Notes: generated by a model not told the origin, from the sequence alone. A DNA stretch of 64,000 nt from Gonocerus acuteangulatus (GCA_946811695.1 OX328123.1:147628171-147692170), one strand, 5' to 3'. Positions 31,701 through 42,878 are shown, counted from the stretch's first letter. A program made the numbers and translations.

Positions 31701-32934
31701 GAACCGGTGTATACAACGTGGCTATGCTCGTTGGCAGTACAGAGTGTATCGCATTTTTGTAAAGTTTCTTCAGACTTCAAAAGAGAGGTCAGTTTCTAAG
31801 TTATCTAGTCCGGTAAGCATATTAAATATATGTAAGAGTTCTTCATAGCTTAAAAGAAAATCTTTCATCAAACTTATCCACTATTGACTGTAGGCCGTAA
31901 GTATGTAACATCTCTTGAGAGTTCTTTTTAATATCTCCGTTACAGACTTAATATCAGATATATACCCAACTGACATAGCGGATTGCTTTTGTAACTTGTC
32001 AAATATTGGATTTCTTGAGGCATTTAAACAGAGACTTTTACAGGGCTTACTGCTTAATTTAGCCTTTTAGCAAGGATATAATAATTACGGAAAAATAAGT
32101 AAAAACAGAATAGTTGATTAGCCTCATGATGTTTCGTTTCATGAATTTTTATTTATCTTAATTGTTAGAACATGCAAGTTGTGTAAGTTGTTAATAACTC
32201 GTGCCATAAAGAACTTACACATGTACACACAGAATGCCTTCGTCTTACGACAGCTTACGATAAAAAAAACAAGAGTATCCAGAACTAATGTCCTGTACGG
32301 GACGAGGTGAGGGCTAGTTTATTGGGATTCTGCCTGCACAGCCCTGAACTTGACAAGGTCCAGATAGGCCGTCATCCCATCCCATATCGGGGAACGGGGA
32401 AGGACTCGTCTTCAAGAATAGATGTATCATACCCGCAGCCATCTTGATAACGTCTGATAGCGACTAAATATCTGTTTTCAAAAGAAATACGGTATTTTAC
32501 AAGTTTACAGGTATACCACTATTTTATGTTCTCTGTACATTTACATAATCCATAAATAATATTTAATTGGTAACTGTGTTCTTGTAATGGTATTTTTAAT
32601 TTAGCCAATCAAGTAAATATGTATTTCTTTAAAACTACTAAAAATAAAGTAAAACTCGTAATGTCTATTATATTTAATAATACATTTTTTCTTTAATATT
32701 ATTGGAATATTTTTATGATTTTTTTTTTATTTTAGATTAATTAAAATTAAAAAAAAATATGAGAAGCAGCTACTAAGGCGATTCACAAACAAGCAAAATT
32801 AACAATTAAAATTATATCACTTTATTGACAAACTGACAGCTCAAAGGCTGGTACCTACTGACGGCTGCTAATAATACTGGACATTAACAGACAACAAATT
32901 GGGTGTAATAAAGCCAGCTTTGGACAAACATTTC
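31701..32934. other. Unassigned sequence
   Basis: Includes a GC-richer patch at 32285-32450 with no recognised motif. No gene was recognised. Confidence 0.35.
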
Positions 32935-33135
32935 TGGCTCACTTGTACATTAGGAATAGAAAAAGCAGACCTATTTCCAAATAATGTAACAGTAGGATTA
33001 ATCATATGCTCACAGAATGCAGAAAGAGCATTCCATACCTGATGACGTTAAAGAACTGTTAATGGAGGGCTGCCCCACATATAAAAATAGTGCTAAAAAA
33101 AGTTTCAAAACTTAAAATCTATCATACAATTTATC
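32935..33135 (+). pseudogene. RNase H-type LINE, decayed C-terminal fragment
   Basis: One frame reads AHLYIRNRKSRPISK, stop, CNSRINHMLTECRK. After a frameshift it reads IPDDVKELLMEGCPTYKN. These match, in order, LTHTYLMKNKQRP, HILTDC and IPHDLRDLLTEGSPYIHK of the copy at 20621. It is an old, inactivated copy. Confidence 0.65.
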
Positions 33136-34042
33136 ACGTGTAATTTGAAAAATAAAATAATATGTACATACTCTTGTTTTTGTATATTACTAATATACTC
33201 GTATCTCTGAATCAATTTTAATCTTCAAACTGTCAACAGCTTTCACCTATTTTTGATATGTCCTCTGCCTCTATATACATTTTTATTTACATGTTTCCCC
33301 TGTCGCGCTAACAACGTGAACGAAAAACATGAAAAGCTAAGAAAAAAAAACTGTTTGATTATCAAGTAGCTAGTTATGATATTTGGGGAAAATGTATTAA
33401 ATTTCCTGTTCAACTCAAATGTCTAGATAAATTCTAAATGATATAACTTCTTCAATGTATATAAAATACCATTTGAAGCTTCATTATATTACTAAAGATA
33501 GCTGACAATAAATATCAATTATCAATACATAAGGTAAAACTAAGAGATGTTTTAATCAATAATTCCAGAATTCGGTATTTGCTATATTGCATGACAACAA
33601 GGATTTGGTAGGTGTTTTAAAAATGTTATAGCAGGTACTTCAAATTGTTCATTAGGTATAGGCCATTAAGATGCCAAAGTTTACCTAGGTGGTACGTTCT
33701 GCAGATTGTCACCCATACTGAATATCTATGGTCGGGCAAGGAATTTTTACAGCAAGTCATAGGAGAACGACTTTCTCCTGGACATTTCAAACATCGGTGT
33801 CCCACCAAAACAACCACGTGGAGACTCTATTTCATTGACAATAGCTCTTGTTATATTACTTGCTTGATTTAAATTTTTTAACGATGGCCATGAATAAGAA
33901 AAATGTTATCTAATGAACTCCATGTTATAAATTAAAAATGGGAATAGTAGGATAGATTTTTAAAGATTTCTTTAATAGTTTTGGGATGGTAAGATTCCTA
34001 TTGGATAGTTTTGTATTTGGTTGATAAAATATATATACTCTT
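33136..34042. other. Unassigned sequence
   Basis: Overlapping sense and antisense frames at 33626-33872 (63 and 75 codons) were not recognised. No other feature. Confidence 0.35.
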
Positions 34043-34169
34043 AGCGCGATACCTCCCTCCCTCCATAGGGAGGAATCCCGCTTATGAGGTTGACCTCATG
34101 GCGCAATCCAGAAGTGCCGACTAGAAAATATCTCGTTTCAGACCCTATAGATCACGAAAATATAGGTGG

Positions 34170-34223
<54 letters not shown>
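34043..34223 (+). repeat. (TA)n-linked dispersed repeat, copy 3
   Basis: CTTAGCGCGATACCTCCCTC, GGAGGAATCCCGCTTATGAG, CGCAATCCAGAAGTGCCGAC, ATCTCGTTTCAGACCC and ATAGATCACGAAAATA lead into a (TA)n tract (34170-34223). Opposite orientation to the 6525 copy. On the far side of the TA tract lies the 3' end of the R2-type LINE. Confidence 0.8.
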
Positions 34224-34225
<2 letters not shown>

Positions 34226-35745
34226 TTTATTAGGAGATACAATCCACTTCAAATTTAATAATACACTGTATAAGACACATACATGGTCAACTTAACAATT
34301 GGGCGTCTCCTTCGCCCTCGTTATTAGGGCTTAAAAACATCAAGCCCAGTTGCTGTGAGACCTTAGTTCAAATACGTACACATCAGTTTCATAAGTACCT
34401 TATTCAAAATTAATAAGAAATAAAAAAAATATACATAACTATATAACATCTAACAAAAAACAACTATAAAGAAATAAATATCATAATAAGAAAAAATTAC
34501 AGACTTAAATACCCTTATACTTCACCCACTAGACCAGAGCTACTATACTCGATGGAGGGATATCATAGTGCAGCCAAACATAATCCACACTCACACATAC
34601 ACCAAATTAAAATAAATAAAAAACATATATACACTAAATAAATAAATGAATAAATAATAAAACAAAATAAAAACCCCAGGCGATCCTCAACGTCCCTCAC
34701 CGGCGAGGAGTGTCCTCCATCGACTGAAGATGATGCAGGAGCCCTTCAATACCCGCAAGGTAATGCTTCTTAGTACCCCCATAGGGACACCAAGCTGCCT
34801 TAAACTATTGGCAGAAGCACCGCTCCACACACCCCTCCAGCTCAATGTACAGGACGTTACCTCCACGTCGGTGACAGGCACGCCAAACATCCGGCCCACT
34901 GCTTTACGGACAACAAGTCACCCATACTTCCGACACTTCGCCAAGTGCAGCGAATCCAGATCAGAGGTGTTCCCATTAACAATCTGTGCTTCCACAATAG
35001 TCACTTTACCCCCTTTTGCCACTATTATATCAGGCTTCCATCGCCGGTCATCAGCTCTCAGGACTTTTTCAATGTGAACTTCGTACCCCCTTCCGGCTAA
35101 AGCTTCCCCCAGTACATCCACCACAGTATCGTGCCTCAAACAACAACCTTCCCGTGAAACGTAGCACTGCTGAACAGCATGAATGCCGGTCTCATCCTCA
35201 AGACAATCCGACCTGCAAGTAAGAATCCGGCCCTCACGCCGGCCTGTTGTCGTTCTCACGGTGGTCGGAAGAGCATTTATGTGGGTACGAACATACTGGA
35301 TGAAGTCCCACCCAGAAGTGGTTCCAGCTCCATCATTGAGCCAATGTGTCGAGGCCTTACTAGCCGAATATTCTTTCAACCCTGCTCCTTCGTTGGACGA
35401 ATAGAGCCTCTCTGCCCACCAGCGCTTTCTAATTTCAGGGCACCAAGCGTCTTCATGTACTAAGCCTGGCCAGGGCCTCCCTCGCTTTCCGCAGCCTTTT
35501 GGTCATGTCCACCGAACCAAGCCGCCCTAGCCGCGGCTAGACCAGACCGCTCCATCCTAGACAGAGCCGGAACCAGGACGCCCATGCATGGAACACCCAA
35601 GCCTTCGTCCGCGCACGAGGCATGGAAATATCCAACATGTATATCCTTAGGCAGTCTCAGCCACCTCCACACCGCTGCTCTAACCTTTATGTCCAACTTC
35701 CTTAATGCTTCGCGGGAGGAGCCACCAAGTACCAGCTTGTAACTC
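34224..35745 (-). mobile_element. R2-clade LINE, 5'-truncated
   Basis: A minus-strand element of about 1.5 kb with the end of ORF (34687-35745) and a 3' UTR of about 460 bp. Both edges are (TA)n. Internal base composition is clearly more GC-rich than the surrounding DNA. The flanks are not 28S ribosomal DNA, the normal R2 target. This is either a non-rDNA lineage of the R2 group or a copy that escaped its target. Confidence 0.8.
34687..35745 (-). pseudogene. R2-clade polyprotein, C-terminal region with restriction-like endonuclease
   Basis: The minus-strand translation starts in the thumb region (SSREALRKLDIKVRAAVWRW then LRLPKDIHVGYFH and EGLGVPCMGVLVPALSRM), as in R2. It continues through WDFIQYVRTHINALPTTVRT and a CCHC knuckle (C-x3-C-x7-H-x4-C around CRSDCLEDETG). 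Then comes the PD-(D/E)xK-type endonuclease, which nicks the target: LRHDTVVDVLGEAL, RRWKPDIIVAK, VTIVEAQIVNG. It ends LSWRGVWSGASANSLRQLG. Two lesions: a frameshift near 35480 and an in-frame stop at about 34918. Most of the reverse transcriptase and the N-terminal DNA-binding fingers are missing. Confidence 0.85.
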
Positions 35746-36059
35746 ATATATATATATATTTGTCTGTTCGCTTTCGCTTGGCCCAAAATGGTCCCATTTT
35801 GATGAAATTTGGTACAAAAATCTTTCCTCTAGTTTGAAAGGTCAAATTCGTTAACCAGCCGAATCCTTCCACCGGAAGATGGTGTTTGGATCAAAATTCG
35901 CGCAAAGAAAAATCGTAACACTTTCGGTTTTGAGTTCATATGCTTGCAGGTACTTGTTTTTTATAGTTTTTTTTTAACGTAAGAAAACGAATTAAACCAC
36001 TTTTAAGGCGATGTCTTTAACCGTTTTGAGAAAACTGGAAAAAATGTTTTTGTAGCTCA
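35746..36059. other. Dispersed repeat-like sequence
   Basis: Contains CCATTTTGATGAAATTTGG, a module resembling TTTTGACCAAATTTGG at 40917 and 54634. These look like parts of a dispersed arthropod repeat without coding capacity. Confidence 0.35.
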
Positions 36060-36395
36060 TTTTTTTTGGGGGGGGGGGTTACTTAGAATACTAGGATTCA
36101 ATTGAAATATTTTCTACATTTTTGAAATTCATCTCTACTAAGATGTTTAAATTTTGGTTGCATTTGGAGTTAAGGAAGCACTCGAATAAAAAATGTATTA
36201 GTAAACATTACAAGTTTTCGGATCTTCGTATATTTTCGTAAATATCTCGAAAACGGTTGGGGAATCGTGGTAAGTGGAAAGTAAGCAATCGAATGCTTAT
36301 TAAATTCTAAATGATTCTGAAGCCATTTTAGTAGGAATTCTGAGGAGCAATGTCAATGAGAGAAATAAGTCCTTCAAACTTGAAAAGTGTTTGTT
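36060..36395 (+). repeat. Diverged direct repeat, copy 1
   Basis: About 330 bases that align in the same orientation with 39700-40010 (TTACTTAGAATACTAGGATT, ATCTCGAAAACGGTTG, CGAATGCTTATTAAAT, GAGAAATAAGT). Old dispersed repeat, class unknown. Confidence 0.7.
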
Positions 36396-36911
36396 GAGTC
36401 GGCTGTCGGTAATCGCGATGCCTGTGGCGAAGTATGGTGGCGTATACATACGTTAGTTTTTAATTCTCCTATCCGTATACCCTTCCTCATACTGCTACTA
36501 TTGAATTTAACATAATTTCTTATTTTATAGCAAAGATTTAATTAACGAGAGAATGGAATTTTATTCGCCATGAATGAAATATTTACAATTTATTTTAACG
36601 GTAAACTGTATTTGCCAGTAAAACCAGATCCTTAAAATGACAACGAATTGTTGGTTTGGAATAGAGCCTTCTGAGCAGTAGTTGAAGTGTGAGTACGTTT
36701 TCAGTACATAATTGTATTCTATTTTACAGCCATCCTTAAGAATTAGGGAGTTTTAAGAATTATCCGCTTCTGTGTAAGATGGCTACTATAAGTTTCCTAG
36801 GCTTGTTGGTACCTAATCTATCCCATTTCTTCGAGATGTTGAAATGTTTCCCGAAAAAAAAAAAAAAAAAAAAACCTGTTCATTTTTATTCATAATAATA
36901 TGAAAATGTCT

Positions 36912-36952
36912 CTAGGAATAAGTACGGAACCGCGCTATGAAAACGCATGCGG
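36912..36952 (-). mobile_element. Helitron 3' terminus, minus strand, diverged
   Basis: On the minus strand GCATGCGTTTTCATAGCGCG then GTTCC and, ten bases on, CTAG. The stem is partly broken and the base after CTAG is A rather than T. Confidence 0.5.
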
Positions 36953-37099
36953 AGTCGGACTTTTTTGAAGCAGAAGATATAGCTGGAAAAAATTAATTTG
37001 CCGATGAGAATTTTGGCAATTTTAGAGAATATCCAATTTCAGTGAGGATAATAAATAAACCTATGTTTGTTTCTTATTTGATTGATAACTATCAATCAA
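36953..37099. other. Unassigned sequence
   Basis: Probable internal Helitron sequence (it continues the GAGTCGGAC block shared by the four termini). No gene. Confidence 0.3.
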
Positions 37100-37260
37100 A
37101 TAAGAATATGAGCTATAATAATTATAATTATAAGGACCTACAATAATTATAAGTACCTATAATAATTATAAGTACCTATAATAATTATAATTATAAGGAC
37201 ATACAATAATTATAAGTACCTATAATAATTATAAGTACCATAATAATTATAATTATAGGA
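37100..37260. repeat. Tandem repeats of ATAATTATAAGTACCT type
   Basis: Imperfect repeats of ATAATTATAAGTACCT and ATAATTATAATTATAAGGAC with periods of about 20-45 bases. Confidence 0.85.
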
Positions 37261-38604
37261 TTTTTTAACGAATTCGTTTTGATGTCGAAGCTAATACGAG
37301 AAAAGAAAAAAAAAAAAAAAAACTAAGAGTTTATTAGCTCGTTAAAAGTGAGAGAAGGGATCTGGCGATGGTCAAAGTGTTATGTAAACTTTGATTCATT
37401 CTGATTGGTGGCTATTGAGAATTATACCGGGTGTGGCCGGTGGTATTCCATTCCTACTGTAGCAAAAAACATTTTGACTTATGGGATATCCACGTTGGCT
37501 CGAAATCTATAATCCTTTTTTTGTTTACAAAATGTCCCTATATTTATATAACAGCTTTTGAATTATATAATAAAGGAATAACGAAATGTTTGTAACTCCC
37601 AGAAGTTTACAGTGTGCGGAGCCTTGTGAAAGGAATTCTTATATCTTCCGTTATAACTGGATTGAAATTACCAGCGGAACAGTTTTCTAAGCAATAAATA
37701 GTTTGGCAGTAGGCTTGTTTTTCTGGTTTTTGTTTTTTCATGACCTTTTTGAAGCCTTTTTTAAATATTTATGACGTAATTTCTAGCGTAGCAAATGAGG
37801 AAAATTTAATAACTTGTTAATTTGGAATCAGAAGAATTGTGAGATTTGTTCCACCAAAAATTCTCATGTTTCAAAAATGATTTATCGAAAATTATAAAAT
37901 AAAATTTACCTTTAGGTTATAACGATCTTTCCTTATTCATCAGATAAAGAATGTAGATTCATTAAGCTGTCATTGAGAACTTCCCTACTTGATTGCCCCA
38001 AATATAATGAACGTTTTTACAAAAGGTTTATAAGAAGCCCCATTTCAGCATTACATGGATAAGCTTTATAAGAGAACTCTTTTCTAACATTACTGGCTCA
38101 AATTGAAAAAAAAAAACAAATTAATTCATGCCTTGTTTATTTAATATGTTTACTCAATTTAAAGTAATTAATTTCCTCAAATAATTAAACTTTATTTTAA
38201 CAATTTGATTTATTTGGTTATTTTGATTTCTTAATTGTTTAACTATTTATTTATTAACATTGTTATTAAAAATAGCTTCGTATCTAAATATTTTGTATTA
38301 TTTGAATAATTATTTATACCTTTAGTGCTGTGAGCGCAGCATCGTTGCTGTTGAAATGTACATTAAAGAATAAAAAATAAAAATTGTCAGCTTCAGCGAA
38401 ATCTTTACGAATGTTTTATGAGATGTTTAAGTGATTCCATCTTAAGCAGTCTGTGTGTCCTGAGAAATTGTGAATTAACTACTACAATGGACAAAAACTT
38501 GCCCTCAAATAAAAAATATTCATAATAAAAAAAAAAATGATAGAAGGGTCAAATAGAATTTTTGATGTTCTATAAAAGAAATGTCTCATTGATTATTCGC
38601 TAAT
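37261..38604. other. Unassigned AT-rich sequence
   Basis: No gene or clear repeat was recognised in this stretch. Confidence 0.45.
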
Positions 38605-38680
38605 GTTTAAACATTCTATCAACTGCCGGGCCATTTACAGGGTACCATCCTTTTATAATGCCAACGACATGAAGAAGAAA
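38605..38680 (-). mobile_element. SINE-related fragment
   Basis: CTGCCGGGCCATTTACAGGG then CATCCTTTTATAATGCC matches 31590-31630. Probably part of a family B SINE body. Confidence 0.4.
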
Positions 38681-38929
38681 ATCCTTATCAATTCTAATCT
38701 GGAGGGCAGCTTGGAAATAAGATAAGTCTATACCACGTTATTTTAGCGTATTTCCAAATATATCTTATTTTTGTGGTCAAAGCTGTTCCACAAAGCTCAT
38801 TTCTGACGACAAACTATTTTCTTAGTACTTCCACTAACACAATTGTAACCAAAACTTATATTCTTAGTTTTGATGCACATGAAAAAAATATTTAGGTCTG
38901 TGAGATTTTTTTTATTCAAGTGCGAAAAA

Positions 38930-39060
38930 CTAATAGCTCCGAATTTTCGTTATAGACGGAAGGTCAACAATTAAAAATTCATTCAATAGTGACAAGAAAT
39001 TTATTTCCTATCTACATGTTTCTCACCTTTTTGGTGCCTCTTCAGGGGATCATGTTAACA
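38930..39060 (-). mobile_element. Penelope-like terminal repeat fragment with hammerhead-like core
   Basis: On the minus strand: CTGAAGA (39039-39045), a CACC/GGTG hairpin, GAAA (39019-39022), CATG, then TA. About 60 bases later comes GTTGACCTTCCGTCTATAAC and GAAAATTCGGAG. The same two blocks occur at 41430-41625 in permuted order, which is expected for tandem terminal repeats. Confidence 0.5.
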
Positions 39061-39370
39061 TACAGAAACTTACAGCCTCAATTTGAGGAAGGTACTAGTA
39101 AGGCCACCTCTAGTCTTGCCATGGTCTGAAAGAATTCCATATGGGAAAAAATAGTCAGCTGATCGACAATCAATATGTCATTTGTTTATAATTATTCACC
39201 AGAAGAAATATAGCCTCAAAAATTATTAATTTAATTTACCCCCCTAATTAATAAGAATTTTTTATTGTTTGTCAAATAAGTTAATAAACATTATCCAGAT
39301 GTTGTATTTAAATTTCTCTATTAACCACTTCCTTTCTATTTTTATGATATGGATATTTTCTTTAATCTTT
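39061..39370. other. Unassigned sequence
   Basis: No recognised gene or repeat. Confidence 0.4.
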
Positions 39371-39502
39371 TAGCGCGGTTCCTCCCTCCCCCATAGGGGG
39401 GAACCCCGCTTATAAGGTTGATACAGTGGAACAATCCGGAAGTTCCGACTAGAAAATTTCGCGTTTCAGAACCCCTAGAGACCGAAAATAACGGTTCAAA
39501 TT

Positions 39503-39560
<58 letters not shown>
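39371..39560 (+). repeat. (TA)n-linked dispersed repeat, copy 4
   Basis: TAGCGCGGTTCCTCCCTCCC, GGGGGGAACCCCGCTTATAA, ACAATCCGGAAGTTCCGAC, TTCGCGTTTCAGAACC and CGAAAATAACGGTTC end in CAAATTTG and a (TA)n tract (39505-39560). The best-preserved copy next to TA. Confidence 0.8.
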
Positions 39561-39561
<1 letters not shown>

Positions 39562-40166
39562 CTTGTTATTTTTTAATTGCTTATAGTTGGATAATGTATT
39601 TGAAAATAAACAGGTTAAGAAAAATAAGAAAAACAATTTAATGTTAGAGATATGGATTTCCAAGATATAGCTTTTCAACTACCTAGGGAGGGCTGTTTGT
39701 CTTTGATTTTGGTACTTAGAATTATGGGATACAGTTGAATTTTCTGCATGTTCGAATTTCATCAACACTAATATGTTGAAATTTTTGTTACGTTTAGAGT
39801 AAAGGAAGGGTTAGAATAAAATATTTTATTACCAGACAAAAAAAGTTTTGGTAACTTTGTATACTTTCGTTAGTATCTCGGAAACCGTTGACAATCTTGT
39901 GAAGCGGAAGATTACCATTCGAAAGCTTACTAAATGCTCTACGAAAAAGGTTTTGAAGAAATTTTTAATTAGGCGATGTCAATCGGAGAAATAAGTGCTT
40001 AAAACTTTAAATTAATTGATTTCGTTTATTCGAACGGTTCTTTTTGTCTGTTTTATTCCTTGTTATTTTTTAATTGCTTATAGTTTGATAATGTATTTGA
40101 CAATAAAACTGGTTAATTTAAATAACAAATACAATTTATTGTTAGAAATATAGATTTTCAAGATTC
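39561..40166 (+). repeat. Direct repeat pair and second copy of the 36-kb repeat
   Basis: TTGTTATTTTTTAATTGCTT and following 100 bases at 39564-39668 recur at 40060-40166. Between them lies the diverged copy (39700-40010) of the 36060-36395 repeat. The arrangement looks like a unit of about 500 bp in partial tandem. Confidence 0.7.
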
Positions 40167-41248
40167 CAAGACCTTGTAACTAGCGGGACCTAGTGTTAGC
40201 CGACCCTTCCAGGTAAGATCGTATATCATGACTAGAGCCCGGAAGTTAGGCAAAATGCCTTTTTTATCTGAATGGATATATTGAAGAATCAGATAGAAAT
40301 AAATATGTTTTCGTGCATTTAGGAAGTGTAGCGACAATTTTTATTGTGCCTTTTTTGCTTATTTTGGCTTCCGTTGCCTATTTTTGCCTTTTTTGCTGTT
40401 ATGCAATTTTTTTCTGCGATTTAAACATTTCAAAAAGCACATATTGAATTTCCTTTCATCGAAGACAAAAAAGGTTGCACAAATTACAAATTACAAATTG
40501 CCGTCACAAATTCCAAAGCTTATTTTCCCAAACCATGGATTTAACCTCTGTAAATAACAGAACCTTCCTTAGTAGAAGGAATGCACAATCATAATGAATA
40601 TCAGGAAAGAGAGAGGATGAGAGAAATAAGTTACGTCTCCTTCCTCACAGCCCTGTGACAATGGTGTAATTACCTGGTATTCCGGATTTCGAAATAATAA
40701 GAAAATGCAGAGGAAGTTTTGCCATGATGAAAAACATTTTTTCTGAGGAGGTCTATAACAGTTGATACTTTGAAAAAGCATCTTGTTGTTGCTTGTAACA
40801 AGGGAAGTAATTCCCTTGAGAGTAAGTACACTAATTCTGTGATAAATCTATTTATATATATGAAAATCACGTGTCTGACTGTTTGTCCGTTTGTTCAATA
40901 TACAAATCCGCACATTTTGACCAAATTTGGAATACTGATAGGCCTTGATCCGGAAATTCTCGTAGGCCATGTTAAAATCGTCCCATAGAGCCATATGCTA
41001 TGTTAAAATCGTTTATGACTCACAGTTTGGAGGTCACGGGTTCGAAACAATGAACGGGGTTCCTAATATATTTTTGATTTTATGGAAGCAGAAAGTAGGT
41101 ACGAATGGCCTTTCAAGACTTTACTACACACAGGAATGGCGTTAGTGACCTTAAGGGTTGACACGCCATTATAATAATTAATTTAAAAAAAAAAAGACTG
41201 GTGGAACCAAAATAATAACTGCTTCTATTTTAATCTTTCCAAATTAGA
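40167..41248. other. Unassigned sequence with dispersed-repeat modules
   Basis: Contains TTTTGACCAAATTTGG at 40917 (shared with 54634) and an isolated B-box-like GGGTTCGAAAC at 41039. No gene was recognised. Confidence 0.35.
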
Positions 41249-41289
41249 CTAGGGATATGAACGGAACCGCGCTAAGATGATGCAGTTCC
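41249..41289 (-). mobile_element. Helitron 3' terminus, minus strand
   Basis: On the minus strand GGAACTGCA, loop TCATCTTAG, CGCGGTTCC, then GTTCATATCC, CTAG and T. The best-preserved stem of the four copies. Confidence 0.7.
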
Positions 41290-41429
41290 TGCGAGACGGA
41301 CTTTTTTTTTTCATTCTTTACCTAATGCGCTAATGTTAACAAAATCGAAATTATGTTTACATTTGATAGAATCAAAAGCCAACGCAGCTTTATTTTCTGC
41401 ATTATCAATATTTTGACACTATTCGGTGA

Positions 41430-41625
41430 AGTCATAATTTTTGACCTTCCGCCTATAACGAAAATTCGGAGATTTGAGTAAAGGGGTAGTTCAGTCGTGG
41501 CCCGGATAGTCGAAGGTTCTCTCTCCCACTTTGTATATATCCTAAATGTTAGCTCCTGATGAGCCACTAAAGGTGTGAAAAATGTCAGGTAATAATTCAC
41601 GTATTTTTATTTGTTGACTTTCTTA
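41430..41625 (+). mobile_element. Penelope-like terminal repeat with hammerhead-like core
   Basis: Starts TTGACCTTCCGCCTATAACG then AAAATTCGGAG. About 85 bases later come CTGATGA (41556-41562), a hairpin, GAAA (41577-41580), AATG and TC. About 35 bases further a new GTTGACTTTC begins, as if a second unit started. The unit length would be about 180 bases. No Penelope reverse transcriptase is nearby. Confidence 0.5.
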
Positions 41626-42492
41626 CTGATAAATGAATAAGAGAAAGATTTCATAACGTTTGGCTAAACGGCGAATTCCACTCTTTCGTTTGTTATTCAA
41701 TTCCTGAAAAAATGTCATTCAGAGGACGCCCCAATTCCTTAATTTTCAAACGAAGTGAAAAGGAAGAAGGGGACAAAACAAATCAAAAATTCTCGAAGGT
41801 TTGATTTCCAGAGCGAACAATAAGATCCTTTCACGGGAAATACCCCCAACCTTCCCCCCTTCCTACTCCCACCACCCGAAAACGTACGACGCTGAAGAGT
41901 CGTGGTGGTGGGGAAGGAAGAAAAAATTAATTGACGCTTCCGTCAGTCAGGGGTGGCCCAGGTGGCTGTGGGCCAATCAGAAAACAATTACTACAAAAGG
42001 AGCATCTTATTGGTTCAACTTCCGACCAATAGCCTTCTTTCGATTGTTATGCTAACCGCTCCTCTTGACACAAGACAACGATATAATTAAATTCAGATCG
42101 ATCTTCCACGATCATTATTTCCAGAAAAGCAACGCCTGTCGAGCTTCGAATATTCATCAGAAATTTTCAGAATTAGTCCATGTGTTTGAATAATTTTATT
42201 TTTATAGATTCAGTATGATTACAGCTATTGATTTTGTACTCACGATTGAACTAGTAAAAATATTCTTCAGACCGGTCCAACAGAAAATAAAATACACATT
42301 TGTAATATAAATTGTCTGAATACAATTTGTTTGATTCAGTCCTTTAGACCTTACTTTTTTATCTTTTCTTCAACATCTATTCTATTATTGTAAAAATAAT
42401 TCATATATCTGATTTTCCTGCTAGTCTCGAAATAATATGATAATGAATTGTTGGTGAGTTCTTCCGTGTTAAATTTTATTAAATTAGGGGTT

Positions 42493-42494
<2 letters not shown>
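41626..42494. other. Unassigned sequence
   Basis: A GC-richer patch (41860-42055) has CCAAT and ATTGG motifs and an 84-codon open frame, not recognised. Otherwise ordinary AT-rich DNA. Confidence 0.35.

Positions 42495-42521
<27 letters not shown>
42495..42521. repeat. (TA)n microsatellite
   Basis: Short TA tract directly left of the 256-bp palindrome. Confidence 0.95.
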
Positions 42522-42524
<3 letters not shown>

Positions 42525-42527
<3 letters not shown>

Positions 42528-42780
42528 TGGAACGGCATTTTTCTCCAGCGGTGGTACTCCTCCTCACTTCTTCCCGGAATATTGCGATGGATTCATCTCC
42601 ATCTTCTTCAGCCAGGTACTTGTTTCTTCCTCCGTGGTAGCCAAGGGAAGAATCATTCCCTTGGCTACCACCGAGGAAGAAACAAGTACCTGGCTGAAGA
42701 AGATGGAGATGAATCCATCGCAATATTCCGGGAAGAAGTGAGGAGGAGTACCACCGCTGGAGAAAAATGCCGTTCCATCT
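42525..42780. repeat. Near-perfect 256-bp palindrome
   Basis: Left arm starting AGATGGAACGGCATTTTTCT, right arm ending with its reverse complement; arms of about 124 bases with a single mismatch seen and a loop of about 8 bases near 42652. Both strands therefore encode the same open frames. A (TA)n tract lies on each side. A diverged single arm occurs at 55318-55392. Transcription from either strand would give a long hairpin RNA. Confidence 0.93.
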
Positions 42781-42814
42781 AAAAATACTATCCCAGCGAC
42801 GAAAAATAACATCA

Positions 42815-42817
<3 letters not shown>

Positions 42818-42875
<58 letters not shown>
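42818..42875. repeat. (TA)n microsatellite
   Basis: TA tract between the palindrome and the TA-linked repeat. Confidence 0.95.

Positions 42876-42878
<3 letters not shown>

Noticed and set aside
41031..41055. SINE at an isolated B-box match GGGTTCGAAAC
   Set aside because: No A box at the right distance and no similarity to the SINE bodies in the window.
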